DNA from: Tetrahymena thermophila SB210 | Taxonomy: Eukaryota; Ciliophora; Oligohymenophorea; Hymenostomatida; Tetrahymenidae | DNA: 64,000 nt | Direction: 5' to 3' | Assembly: GCF_000189635.1 (NCBI RefSeq) | Contig: NW_002476507.1 | Coordinates: 868,001 to 932,000 of the forward strand | Shown: piece after piece, positions 1-13,231 of the stretch | How the letters are laid out: each line of letters starts with the position of its first letter | Numbering within the stretch: the stretch's first letter is position 1 | The notes under the pieces: generated by a model | What the model saw: only the letters and a program-made list of their open reading frames with translations | Databases searched by the model: none | Told to the model about the DNA's origin: nothing | Position numbers and translations under genes: made by a program

Positions 1-2584
1 TATTCAAAATATTTTTCATAGAATATAGAAAATAAAATGTAACCTTAAAACGAAGGAACTTTGAGACTAATAATGCCATGGCTTAAGGTTAAAGCTTTGA
101 TTGTTCCAGGTTCATTGCTTACAACAATCACGTGAGCTGTTGGTCTATATTTAGATATTAATCTAGCCATCTCTCCATACATTGTAAAAACAACAATAAT
201 AGGTGCTTTTAAATCAAAACTCATTTATACTGCACTAGTTGCCATACTCTCAGTGTCAGAAATTTCTCTAATTTTATAAAATTGGATATCAAATTACTTA
301 AAAAAAAATTTCTTTTAATTAAATATTTTATTTTAAAATAAAGTTTAAATGAAGGAAAAATTTAATTTCTTTTATATTTATTATATTGACCTTATCAGTT
401 TTGTTCTTTTGAAAAAGTTGTCTGCATTATTGTAACACATTTCTGCTTCTCTAGCAATTTAAGAGGTAATTTCGACACATTCACAAGGATATTACCCTAC
501 AGATGTTTCTGTAGATAGCATGACAGCATCTGTGCCATCTAAAACTGCATTAGCTACATCACTAGCTTCAGCTCTAGTTGGTCTTGGATTTTTTACCATA
601 CTTTCCATCATCTATGTTGCAGTAATTACAGGTTTACCAACCTTTTTATATTAAAATGAGCAATTATATAACATTCAAAATATTATATTTACTTCAAGAC
701 AGCGATCTATCATCCATTTTTAGGCAACGAAAACTTTCTATGCTGGGATGACCATACCTAAGTCACCTCTTTTATTTAAAAAAATAAAAATTAATAAAGA
801 ATTTACTTTTCATGCCTAGATTAAAATAAAATCTTAAATTAAGCTTTATTTAAAATTAATAAATGATCATTTTTTCATGCTAAGATTTAAATAAAACCTT
901 AAAATAAATAAATAATTAAACAATTAACTAAATAATTAAACTGCTTAGTCGATTTAATTTATTACAAACAAAATAAATTAATAGTATTAATGATTATACA
1001 TACCTTGCTACCATAATACCATCAGAACTTTTTAAAATATCTTCAAAGTTCTCCATACCTTCTATATTTTCAATTTTTGCTATGATTTTAATATGCTCCC
1101 CTCTAGGAGATAAAAGATCTCTTACATATTCAATATCTTCCCCACTACGTACGAAAGATACAGCTATAAAATCTACACCTTTTTCTAATCCTTATGAAAT
1201 GATAAAATCTTCATCTATTAGTATTAATTAAAATTATTAATCATTTTTAAATTGTATTATGAAAATACCTTCTTCACTTATTGTTGGCAAATCTATTTTA
1301 ACACCTGGAAGTCTTACATTTTTTACTTCGTTTAAAATTCCCTCATTTTCAAACTAGACAACAATATCAGACTTTTATTTATTAAAAATAAATTAATTTT
1401 AATTTAATAATTAATATTTTGTTTAGCTTTTATGCTAATTAATGAATTCATTTTTTATGTAAAAGTGTAAGTAAATTAAGTTTATTAAAATAAAAAAGAG
1501 TAAAGTAATGTTTACCTCATTTACTTCAACAACATGAGAATATATTGTATTATCTGATAATAACACATGTTATCCAACTTAAACTAATTTTGAAAGAGCT
1601 ATAGAACAACCTATCCCTTACTCATCTCCTTCATATTCTGGCTGCTCATCCACTTTTTATATTAAAAATCTATTAAAAGCTGTTAATAAAATTGCAAGTT
1701 TGCAATTTAGTATTCAATATAAAGTTGGAAAAAATAAGTTGCTGTGACTTAATTTAAAAAAATATATTTTCAATTATTTTATTTTCTATTTTTTAGTAAT
1801 ATAATGCTAAGAAAGACCATTTGAAGCCATAAAAACTATTATAATAAATAGTTCATCTAATTTATCAGATTACTGTTATGATATTATATTCTATTAAAAG
1901 TAAGAAGATAATTTATAAAAGACTTGCTTACTTATTTTTAATTTTTATCCTTTCTTTATTTCAATAGGTTTTTTATCCTTTAGTAAAGAAGTTCTAATAT
2001 CTGGACCCTACATTAAATATTTTTGAATAAGAATAAATACCAAATATGTTCATTTTAAAATAATCATTTTTATTTTTATTTATTTATTGATAAATTATCA
2101 AAATGTTAAATATATTTCTACCCTTGTATCTAACATAATAGAACATTGAATGCTTTTTCTGAGTTTGAATGCTTATTTCAAATTGCTAATTACTGTTTCA
2201 TAAAACTATTTTAAATGAAAATATTATTTAAATAAAATAACAAACTTATTTTAAGGAAATATTTTTTTTTAAAACTATTCAATTAATCCTTGAGTTCACA
2301 TTTTATAATAAATTTATCAAATTTACTTGCTTTAATCCATGACAATAAGTAATTCTTGCAACATTCATTCCTGAATCAAGAAGCTTGCATATCATTTCTA
2401 CACTAGAGCTTTAAGGGCTATTTAGAAATAAATAATTGCATAATTTATTATATGTCGATCTATTTTTATTTTAATATATTTATAATAATTACCCTAATGT
2501 ACAAACTATTTTGGTTTTTCTTTTTGAGTAATCAGTTTCCTTTAAAACCTTATTTAAATTGAAATTTTATCCAAATGTGTTCAT
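1..2584 (-). CDS. Pyruvate kinase, 3' end beyond the window
   Basis: Cytosolic glycolytic enzyme that transfers phosphate from phosphoenolpyruvate to ADP. The start ATG is at 2584-2582; the first exon ends at 2493 and splices into the signature CTLGPQSSSVEM. Later exons give GPDIRTS (about 2005), DLPTISEE (about 1275), [19 protein letters not shown] with the catalytic Lys (about 1080), RGDLGMVIP (about 750), [14 protein letters not shown] and [20 protein letters not shown] (about 540-640), then the C-terminal domain [16 protein letters not shown] (about 150-200). Order and spacing match the whole family. At least seven short AT-rich introns interrupt it. No stop is seen before base 1, so the last part is missing. 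Oddities: the usual R-x-N-F-S-H loop reads RITYCH, and the residues before GPDIRTS differ from the usual D-T-K. Gln is often coded by TAA/TAG. Family assignment is certain; exact exon ends are by eye. Confidence 0.93.
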
Positions 2585-4077
2585 TCCTTTTATTGAATTC
2601 TATATCTATTTTAAAATGTAAAAAACTATTTCTATTTTGCAATGTGGAATAAAATCTACTTTGGTCTGCCTTAGCTATCTTAAAAATAGTGTTATGATTT
2701 GCTATAACTTTTAATTATTTTGAAATATATATTTAGTTTTGCGTTTATATCTGTTTAGATAATTCACTGTATACGTAATATAGATTTACTTAATTAATAT
2801 TTTATGATATAGTAATCTTTAAACATTCACTTTAATATAAGTATTACAAATTTTTAATAGTAAATTAAATCTTCCTATATTAGATCAATTTGCCTTGGTA
2901 TCTTAGGATTTATGACATACTATTTCATAAAAATTTTTGTGTTCAGAGTTCAAAAAATAATAATAAAAGAATACCTTAGAAACAACAAAAACTTATGAGA
3001 AACTCATTATAAATTGATTTATAGATTTTTCTTATCTAATAACAAATAATTTTATTTACCATAATACTTTAAATAGATACAATTTAGTGATTAATAAATA
3101 CTGGTTAAAAATGATTCTTTCTAATAAAATTTTCAATCACATAACTTCATTATAAGTTTAAAAGCTAAACTATTATCAATTAATTATATATGAATAATTA
3201 TTTATAATCATACTAAATTTGTTCTCAAAAATGATATTTTTTTATTATAGTGAGTATTAAAAATTGGCAAATCCATAATTGAGCTTTTCTCCATTTTTTT
3301 ACAAGATTCTTACAATATTTCTAAGTAAAATATAAAACTTTATATCAAAAAATCATTAAGAATAATATTTATAAAAATATGACTTTTTAAATTTGTTTTT
3401 AAAATAAAATGACGTTAATATCTTTTTTTTATGCTTATTTGTTTGCTTTCATATTTAAGATCAATACAAAAATAATAAATAATTTTTTAGATGAAATATA
3501 TTTGTTTGTTTGCATGAATATGTATGAATGTATGATAAATGATCTGATAATTAATAGAAGGAATTAATTATTAAAAATTGAGTTGTTGTAAATTTTAATG
3601 TAAAATTTGTGATGATTTATCTAAATGAAAATGGATGGCAATTTTAGGAAAACTTTATGCGTTTATAATTAATTAAATAGTTAATTAATAAATTTTCAGG
3701 TTATTAGCATACTATAAAGTAATCATGATTTTATGTGATATATAAATTAAATATTTTTTCTAATCAATCAATCAATAAATGAATGAATATGTTTCTTTAT
3801 CAATAAGCCAATTTCCATCAATTTATTAATTTTTTGATTTAGTGTATGCATGCATTAAATATTAAGAAGGAATAGAGTCTTACTCTTTTTACAAAAACAC
3901 ATAAATAAAAAGAATAAAAGCAAACAAAAAAAAAAAGCAAACAATTTATATAGAGAATAATATTTAGAGTAGTAAACAAGTAAGAAAGTAAGTATAAAAC
4001 GCGAAAATAGGGGTATAATTTCCTAATTTACAAAATTAGAAAGTAAAGAAATCGAAGGAGTAAGCTTAGAAAAGCAA
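2585..4077. other. Intergenic, between divergent genes
   Basis: AT-rich spacer between the starts of the pyruvate kinase gene (minus) and the allantoinase-like gene (plus), so it should hold both promoters. It contains a degenerate run of AATC/AATG tetramers at about 3761-3790 and purine-rich tracts at 3900-3990. No convincing coding frame was found. Confidence 0.6.
3761..3790. repeat. Short AATC/AATG tetramer run
   Basis: About 30 bases made of imperfect 4-base units (aatc, aata, aatg). Non-coding, in the shared promoter region. Confidence 0.6.
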
Positions 4078-7000
4078 ATGTCATAGAAATATGATGGAAA
4101 GGAAGAATAAAATATAACTACAGCAAAGAAATATTGTATACGCTCTAAAAATGTTTGGATACAAGAGAAATCAGATTTTTTAGATGCATACATATTTGTT
4201 GATGGAGAAATTACAGCAGAAGTCTTATGCACTAATTAATAATAGAGGTAAATAGAGGAACTTTTAAAAACGTTTCCTCTTCACCAAGACTATGGAGATT
4301 TATATATTTTTCCTGGACTAATCGATTTAAATGTTTCCCTTCATATAGGAACTGATTGGGAAGAGATTGAGTAGACAACTGAACTCTATCTTAAAGGAGG
4401 CGTAACTACTATAGCTTGCTAGCCTTTACTGACAAACGAGATTTATTTGAAAGATGAGCTTGTATCTATAAGGAATAGAAAGCAAAGGATTTTAAATAAG
4501 TCAAATACTGATTACTGCTTTTTTGCTAATCTCTATCCTGAAAATATTTCTGAGTTAGAACATATATATTAAGAGCCTGGTGTAGCTGGCTTTAAGGTAT
4601 ATACTTATACTATACAAATTTAATTTCTTTTAGTTATACAGTTCTTCAATTTTTTTTTGAAAATGGATGGAGGGAAGATGAAGACAATAAAAAGCAAGAA
4701 CTTTAAAAATAGAATAAAAATCTAAAAATTTAAATAGGATTTTCATTAAAAATCATGGAACTTTTCATTAGATATTTTAGATATAAAACAATTTAAAGAA
4801 TATAAAATTCAATTTTTCAAACAATCAAGAGTTGATTTGGCTACAAATTTTAATATCTTATTATTCTAAATGGTTTTATAGCTGAATAAATCAATAGATT
4901 TAAATTTCCTTAAATGCAATCTATATCTTTCCAACATCATTTTATTCCAAATTAAAATGCCTATTTTCTACAAAAAAAGTACTAAAGTTGATTAGCTCTT
5001 GTGATATTCTAAATATTTGGAGTAATTATTGAATAAATATTAAAAACTTTCTAGTATAATCTGACTATTTCTTACTTACTGACATAAATTGTTTAATTAT
5101 TTATTGATTGATTGATTTCCAACTATTCAGAAAATAACTTATAAAAACGAAATAGATTTTAAGGCAAATTAAATCATGATTAAATGTTAATTAATGCTGG
5201 ACAAAATATTTCAATTATAATATTTTGGTATAAAGTGGTACTAAACAATTTATATCATAGAAAAATAGTAGTAAAATTAACGATATTCATACTCTATCTA
5301 AATTTGAATTTTCTTCTCTTCCAATTATTAGAATTTTTTCAAATTAATTAAAGCTCCCACAAAATAATCTAATAAGCATTCTTCATATCCAAGCGTTTTG
5401 AGTAAATATTTTGTCTAGAAGATTGTAACTAAAATTTAAATCTATGATATCTAAACTAATAGTGACTTTTAAAATTCTCCCAAAAATCTTTCAAATTTTA
5501 CCGCAATTATTTCAAAAAATAAGAAACATTTTCATATGTTTGGCTAAAATTCAAAATTATTTAAAAAAGTAATAAAATCCATAATCCAAAATTATAATAC
5601 GAATTAATTTTGACTAAGCAATTCATTTTTCCAAAATAAAAAAAATAAAAACATTCTCATTTACTTAAAATATTTTTTATAAAATAATTTTAATACATAA
5701 ATTTCTTTTGAATTATAACAAGATATACTTGACTTCACCTTTCTAAAATGGAGCAGGATGGGTAGAAACGAAGAGAGACATGGATTTTGTTTTAAATAAA
5801 TTAAATTAATTCAGATAAAAGTTAGAAACTCAAGATATATCTCCAACTTTAATTGAAAATTAGTGCTAGAAGTAATTTTAGTGTAATCATAAGAATTTGT
5901 TAGTTACCTTCCATTCAATAAAGAGTGGTGAAAAAGAACTAACAATAACATCACCTTTAAGATAGCGCAAAATAGAGGAGAGATGCGATAGAACAACTCA
6001 AATTAAGCGTACATAGGGAGATTCCATTCTTGGTGAAACCTAAAAAGGAAAAAAAAAATAAGAAATCAATTACGAAGATGATTAGTTCGACAGCTTAACT
6101 GTAATTAATTATATTTAACTCTTTTATTGTAAATAATAGAGTTGATAATAATTCCTTTACAACGCATTATAATAAAAATTAATTTTTAAAATTAGATGGG
6201 TCAAATATCAGAATGTATTAATGACAATATCTTAAATTTTTAAAATCAAGTATAAAACTCTGATGAAGAATTAAGTGCTTAGGATTTACATCCAGAAAAT
6301 AATAAAAGCTTATATGAAAACCCTTTTAAGGAAAATGAGAATAACTAAGCTAATTTAAATGGAGATTAGCCACATTACAGCTCACATTCAAATAGGGAAA
6401 AATTAATAAAAATGTATGGAAAGGCTTCTATTAATTCTACAGAAAATTTGTAAATTTAACTTTTATCTAGAGCAGAAAGAAAAACTTACAACAACCAAGG
6501 TAAATAAATAAATTGCTAGTTAGTTATCTTTTATTGTTTTTCTGCAAAAAAATAGTATTTAACAATTTTTTACTTTTGAGCTAATAAGAAAAAATTTCAG
6601 ATTTGTAATAAAAGAAAATTATTATTTTTCATTCCAAATTTATTCACCACCAATTTCTAATTTTAGAACAATTTTCACTACACCAATTAATTTAATAATA
6701 AGCAATTTCAGATGCTTTTTAGTGTAAGATAAATTATATTCAAAATCTGTAAATTTTTTAAATTTTGCTTTACACCTATTTGTAGCATGAATTATATTTA
6801 GTTTATTTTTATGAGTATGGTTATTAAAGTTAATTTTTCATCCAAGTTTTTCTAAAATTTAATAATGAACATAATTATTTTTTCTGAAAAGAATGCTTTT
6901 CATAATAAGTAACTTATCTGATTTTAGTGATGAGTTTTTCTAGTGCATTTCATTTAATATTTTAGTATAACTTATACTGATTTAAAATTTTAAGTTATAA

Positions 7001-9487
7001 CGCTTTATTGTTGTCTAATGCGTAGCGTTAATTATTCTCTGTTTTATTTTAGATGAAAGTGATGAAGATGATGAAGAATACCTCTCTTCTGATAGCAAAC
7101 TGAGTGAAGAATAAGAATAATCATCATCAGGAAAAGATGATAGCAGCTCATAAAATGGAAATAATAATCTAAAAATACATCAATTAGATGAGACATGCAG
7201 TCCTACTTAAGAAAACCAAGCAAAACTTGAAAAAAGTACTTCATTTTGCTCTCCTATTAGCTCACCTTCATCTTAAAGATATGATACGATGTCCCCCAAA
7301 AGTGAGTTATGTCAAAAAGAAAGTAGAAAGGAAAGCCATGAAAGTTCTGATGAAATCAAATTCTAAGATTAAATTCCTTTTCCAGCATAAAATTAAAATA
7401 CTTATTCTTATGATATAGAACCAACTAATAATATAGATTCCATCAAAAATACTTGCAAAGTAATTAAAATGTAAAAGGTATAGCAAGATGATTGCAACAT
7501 TAGTTATCATAAAGATGAAGATAAAGCTGGAAGTCTGCATCAAATAGACGAAAATGCAGAGTCTGCTAGGGATTCTAATTCAGAAAATGAACATGAAAAT
7601 AGCTTTAACTAAAATTAAACATACAAATAGGTACATAAAAAATCATATAACGATTATAGTGAAAGATCTGGTAGTGGATGTAGCAGCTACATATTAGCAT
7701 ATAAGACAAAAAGTCTAATTAACTCAAAGAGAAGTTCACATGATATTACCTATATAAACTAAAATTAAAATAGTGAAGGGCCCTAGATAAAATTAATAAG
7801 AGACATGAAAAGAGGTTCATGTGAAAAGGACTCTCATACTTTTATTAACGATAATACACACACATTAAAAAAATCGAATTTTAGAGCATATAACAATGAG
7901 GTAAAATAGCAAATTATATATTAAAAAAATAAATAAATAAATAAATAAATAAAATACTTAAAATCATATTCCTATATAAAGGTTCAGTCAATGGTAGAAA
8001 TAAATAAAAGTGAGAACAGCTCTCCTTCTCTAAATGCTAGATCTTCCAAACTATTTGAGAAAAGAAAGAGTAGGACTTTAACTGTTTAGATTGACTTAAA
8101 ATTAAACTAAGACAACAACAATTTGGGTAAATCTCAAAATAATAACGAAGATGAATCTGATTAAAACATGCATGAACATATAATTTGCTTGAAAAGTTCA
8201 GGACAGATAGGAGATGACCAAACATCTTGCTAAAGTTTTAGGGATAATAATAATCACGAATTTGGAGGTTTCTTGACTTAGTAAAATAATCGCTATAATA
8301 TTCCTCACTGCAATAGTTCTATTTTTTTAGCTAAAATACATTAAGAAAAAGAAGATTGGAATGAAAATTAAATATTCAATAATGGATTTAAAGAAGAATA
8401 TTCCACTCGAAAATAGAGTTCTGATTCAGGTTCAAATCACTCTATCGGCAATCATTTATTGAATTAAAGTGTTTCATCTTTAACAGGGACAAACTTTAAT
8501 TCACAAACTATCGTACTTAAGTAAAACAATGATAATTCCAAGCTATGTGAATGTTATAATCAAAATTGCAAATGTCTTCACAATAACCAAATATAAAAAA
8601 GTTCTAAGTTTAATTAAGATTACCTAACGTTTTTAGCTTTTCGTCCTCCTTATTGGGAATATTTTGGCATTCAACTGATTAGAGATTCTCTTGAAAAAAA
8701 TTTGATATCCAGCAAAGTTAAACTAAATGTAGTTTTTGCTAATATTGGAAATTCAAACTCTATGTATAGAATAACAGTTCTAAAATAAGACCTAGAAAAG
8801 AAGAATAAAAACATACATCTATTTTCTGAAACTACAGGAGCTTATCTCTTTTTTTCTTCTAATAATATCCACAACGGTTCAACTATATTTAAATGTGAGC
8901 CACCAATAGGTGGAAAAGAAAACAAAGAATTTCTTATCAACGCATCCAAACTTAATATGGTTGATACAGTTAGCAGCTACCATTTCCCAGTTGAATATAA
9001 ATTTAAATGTATAGAAGATGGAGATTTTCGAAAAGCATTTAGTGGTATATGTACTGCTGGATTTACTTTGTAAGCCACATGGACAGCCTTATATCAATCC
9101 TATAAAAATATTAGAAATAAATCTCTTAGCAAGAATAAAGATGAAGAAGGAGAACTTAAAAAATTAAAAGCTCTTTTAAATTATTTGGTAAATATGTTAA
9201 GTGCTAAACCAGCAAAAATTCTTAGCATCCATAATATGAAAGGATCTATTCAAAAAGGCAAGTATGCTGATTTTGTAATTTGGGATCCTTTCTCAGATTG
9301 TCAAAGAATAAAAATACCTCCTTCCTATCGCTTTAAGTCAGTTCATATCTTTGATAAAAGAAAGGTTTATGGGCATGTTTAAGCTACTATATTAAGAGGA
9401 AACATAGTTTATGACAACTAAAATTCATCTTCATAAATATTTTTAAAATCTCAAGGGAAATTAATAACTAAATGTGGTGTAAAATGA
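4078..9487 (+). CDS. Allantoinase-like protein, probably catalytically dead, with a huge insert
   Basis: Five exons read in frame: 4078-4596, 5723-6100, 6196-6499, 7053-7900, 7982-9487, giving 1184 residues. Exon 1 has the amidohydrolase start (FPGLIDLNVSLH) and ends at GFK; exon 2 continues IYLTSPFQNGAGW and NLLVTFHS. After about residue 290 come some 600 Asn/Ser/Gln/Glu-rich residues, then the barrel resumes at about 890 with YLTFLAFRPPYWEYFGIQLI, FKCEPPIGG, GDFRKAFSGI and KGSIQKGKYADFVIWDP, all typical of allantoinase. Normal allantoinase is about 450 residues. The metal ligands are gone: HxH is NVS, LVHAE is LLVTF, the HLS strand has no His, SDHSP is SSYHF; only the Lys of GFK remains. 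Family membership is clear, catalysis is unlikely; a scaffold or regulatory role is inference. The next ATG upstream in frame was not found, so 4078 is chosen. Confidence 0.85.
7924..7955 (+). repeat. (AAAT)n microsatellite in an intron
   Basis: About seven AAAT units inside the 7901-7981 intron of the allantoinase-like gene. Read through in frame it would add Gln-Ile-Asn-Lys repeats, so the intron call rests on the GT at 7901 and AG at 7980-7981, which keep the frame. Confidence 0.7.
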
Positions 9488-11065
9488 ATAAATGAATGAA
9501 TAAATAAATAAGATATTTTCATTGTATCCAATAAATAATCTCTTGTGAACAAAAATAATTACTAATCAACCATATTTCAATTAAACTAAAACTTAAATAA
9601 AATTAGTAGCAATTATTTATTAAAAATACTAACAATCAAATTTAAATTATAACGACTTATTTTCTCTCTTCAATAAATTTGTTAAATAAAACCTAACTAA
9701 GAATTTAAAATGTGTGATTTAATTAAATATTACAAATTAATTACTGTCACTTTGATTTAAGCAACAACAATATAACTTAAATATATAAACATAAAATGAA
9801 AAAATTGATTGATTATCTTTCACCCTTGCTTGATTTAGGCATTTTATAATTTTTGATTTACATAAATGCTATTTCAAGAACTAACTAAATAAATAAATAA
9901 ATTATTATCTGTTAAAGGTAGTAAATAGTACTTTCTTTATTTAATAATTTAAGAAATTAATCTTTCTTTTTATTTCACAACATAATTAAAAAATGTAAAA
10001 AACTTTATTTTACTTAAAATATTTTCATATGTATATTTTGGTTAACAAAATTCATTAATAAATCTTTTTTTAAAATACTTTTCAGCATCTTTAAAAAAAA
10101 TTTCTTTCCTTTTTTTAATAAAATCTAATATTTTTTTATTTTAGAATTTTGTTACATATCTTTTGTAATAAATTTCTACATATAAAACTCAATTAAACAA
10201 TTTATTAATTAAAAAGTCTGCATCTATTTTATTTATAACATATATAAAAATATAATAAATAGTATAACCTAATGTATATTAATATAGCTAAGATAAAAAT
10301 GAAGTTTTTTACAGTAAAAAAATAATCTTGAGGAAAATTTTAATTTTTTAACACAGACTTTACAATCAAAGTATTTTGTAAAAAATTTAAAGCTAAAATT
10401 TATTTGGTTATTTTTAAAATACTTATTTACTAATAAACTTAACTGCAAAAAAAAAAATACTACAATTAGAAATAAGATAACTAAAAAATTTAAAAAAACA
10501 ATTGATTTTATTTCTCAATCTTGAATATTTTCATAAATAAATTAATAATTTAATTTGTAATCACCGATAAATAATTTTTAAAGATTTAAATATTAATATC
10601 ATTTTAAAATTTATCTAAATAATTAAAATTATACAATAAAATTAATTATCAATTAATAGAAAATATTTAAGGCTGATTTAGAAAAATTAATATTTAATAG
10701 AAATTAAAAACTATATTTTATATTTAAATTTTTTTATTTAAAATAAATTTATTTTAATTTACAAAAATAAAGTTCATTCTTTCGAAGCGAATTAACTTTT
10801 TTTCAAGATCATATAATCTAAAATATAAACAATTTTTTTAATTGGTATTTAAATCACTAAGAAATTGAATATAATTATCAATAGTTTTTCTAATATTTAG
10901 TAATATATATGAATTGATTATTTTATTTTATTTAAATAAATTGCTTAAGCAAAAAGAATAAACATTAGAGGTAAGATTACTTTCAATTCAAACATACTAT
11001 AAATTGCCCATTACATTAAAAAGTTTACTTAAAATTTAATTATACATATAATTATTAATATAGGT
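9488..11065. other. Intergenic
   Basis: Very AT-rich spacer between two plus-strand genes. It begins with a short AATG/AATA tetramer run (9483-9512) just after the upstream stop codon. Near its end, a GTAAGA at about 10972 and an AG just before 11066 look like a 5'-untranslated intron of the next gene. No other coding signal seen. Confidence 0.55.
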
Positions 11066-11395
11066 ATGAAGGATAGACTTTTTAGTTTTAGAATTGTTTC
11101 TAGAATTATACTCTTAACCATAATAATTGGGACTATTATGGTTATTTATAATAAATAATAAGAGAACTTTTTAGCAAACGAAACTTCCTTTTTTAAAAAG
11201 AATTAGCTAGAGTCAAATGTATTATCTTATACAGAGTTGAATAAAAAGTGCATGTAGGCTTGTTCTGATGCTGATGGTATCAATTGTGGAAAAGTAAGCA
11301 AAAATTGCTGTAAAAAAAGAGGTTGCTTAAATAAAATATTTGGAGAATATTGCACTGATTATATAGCTATAATAGGATGTACAACTCCTTCTTGA
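11066..11395 (+). CDS. Small Cys-rich single-pass membrane or secreted protein
   Basis: Unrecognised gene of 109 residues in one exon; ATG at 11066, TGA at 11393-11395. Residues 1-11 are basic and hydrophobic, then about residues 12-27 (IILLTIIIGTIMVIYN) form one membrane helix or uncleaved signal anchor. After a polar linker the C-terminal half holds eight cysteines: KKCMQAC, GINCGK, KNCCKKRGC, EYC and IGC. An even count and this spacing suggest a compact disulfide-bonded domain placed outside the cytoplasm, but no known family was recognised. An AG right before the ATG and a GTAAGA about 95 bases upstream suggest a spliced leader exon without coding sequence. It stands alone in a non-coding region. 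The high G+C of the Cys part compared with its flanks supports a real gene. Confidence 0.7.
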
Positions 11396-13231
11396 ATTTT
11401 TAAATATTAAAATTTAAAATATGTTGAGTATATTTGTCATAGAATTTTGTATGCTGTTTACTTGGAATAAAAAATAAATTATCTGACATTAAAATCTAAT
11501 ATAAAAAATATTCATACGAATTATTTATTTTGACTTTCTTGTAATTTTTTAAATTATTAAAATAATTTTCACAATAATTGGTACTCATCCAAGATTATTT
11601 CTTTTAAATCCCTACATTTTTCATTTAAATATATAATGATTAATATAATTTTAAAGGCTTTATCAAAAAATTAACTCTAAAAATACAGTAAAATTATGAA
11701 TAAGATATTTGAAAACAAGAAAAATATTAATTAGTTTTCAGAAGTCAATATAATAATATAAAAAATTTAAATGAATAACATTGGTTAAGAATTGAAAAAA
11801 ATCTAATTTACTTTAATTAGATCAATATTTTATTTCATATAGCCGTTTATCAATATTCCAATATAAATTGATTTTTCAGCAAAATTAAATAATATTTGTT
11901 ATAAAAAAATTAAGAGATAAAAAATATTCATCAATTATTTAATAGAACTAATATTTATATTAATCTGACGATGTTAATACATATATTTAAACGAAGATTT
12001 AAATTATTATTTTAAAATAGGATAATTTACTAAATATCAATGAAGGTATAAAATATAATTGATTTTGTAAATTTTAAGTTATTCAAAAAATATATTTCAT
12101 TTTTATAATTTTGCATTAAAAGCTATTGTAATTTTCTTTTGTGATAAAAACAAAACTCACTTATATAATTATAAAAATAACTGTTTAACAAAATATTTTA
12201 TTAATATAAAAACTAATTTATTAAATAAAAGAATATAATTTATTAATTTTAAAATTTTTTAATCATACTTAATTTATTAGACTAAGAAATATTTTTGAAT
12301 TTTGAGATGTATTTTTAAAAATTAATAGTCTCAAAAAAAATTATTTATTGAGGTAGTTTTTATTCAGTAATGATTATATCTTTGCTTTATTATTTATTTT
12401 ACATCTTTGTAATACTAATATTTATTTTAAGGAAACTTTTGATTACTTATTTGTAACAAATTTATTTTTTAGCTAAATGAATTAATTATCAAAGTAATGT
12501 TAGCATTTTAACTGAGCTAAAATTATATTAGTAAGATTATTTTAATTTTTTTTAGGAATTGAGCTACTATAATATATGTTGCCATATTGAATTTAACATA
12601 AATTTACTTTACCCTGATTGGTATTATGAATAGTTTAGATTTTATATGAAAAATAAATTAGGTTTTATTTATTTATTTAAAATTTGTTATTATAATCATA
12701 ATATTTTTTGCTAGTAAAGTTGCATGAATAATTTTTTACAAGGTTATATATTTCTTTATTTGTTTCTTCTATAATTTGAAATATTTAATAAGCTTAGCAT
12801 TTCTTAGACCTTAATTTTATCAATTAAATAATTCTGGACAATATAATAAATATGTTATATGATATCGAATAAATATTTTTAGCGTTAGATTCAATTTATT
12901 TAAGCTTACATTGACTTGTTTAAAAATATTAAGATGAATAGTAATTTGTCGATTTTACTATCATTATGGAAATTAATAACTGAACAAATATTTTTTAGTA
13001 ATAGTATCTTCAAAATAATTAAAATTGAGGTTTATTTAAATAAATACAGTAAATTAACAAAACAATTGCTTATTACTAATAAAAATTTGCATATTTAACA
13101 TAAAGAAAACAATAATTTTTAAGTATAAAAAAAATCAATTTGGCACATTCGATTTCATTTTTGTTCTTTAACAAAAGAGTAATCTGGTATACGCATAACA
13201 AATTTTAAAATAATTTCGTTTTTCATACAAA
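11396..13231. other. Intergenic, AT desert
   Basis: About 1.8 kb of nearly pure A and T with long A and T runs. Open stretches here (for example 12916-13098) have random composition (Ile, Lys, Asn, Leu, Phe) and no homology cue. Nothing supported. Confidence 0.6.

Noticed and set aside
9185-9382. Plus-strand ORF starting MVNMLSAKPAKIL as a separate small gene
   Set aside because: It is the C-terminal piece of the allantoinase-like gene; the frame is continuous upstream when TAA/TAG are read as Gln.
12916-13098. 60-residue plus-strand ORF
   Set aside because: In an AT desert with random composition and no homology cue.
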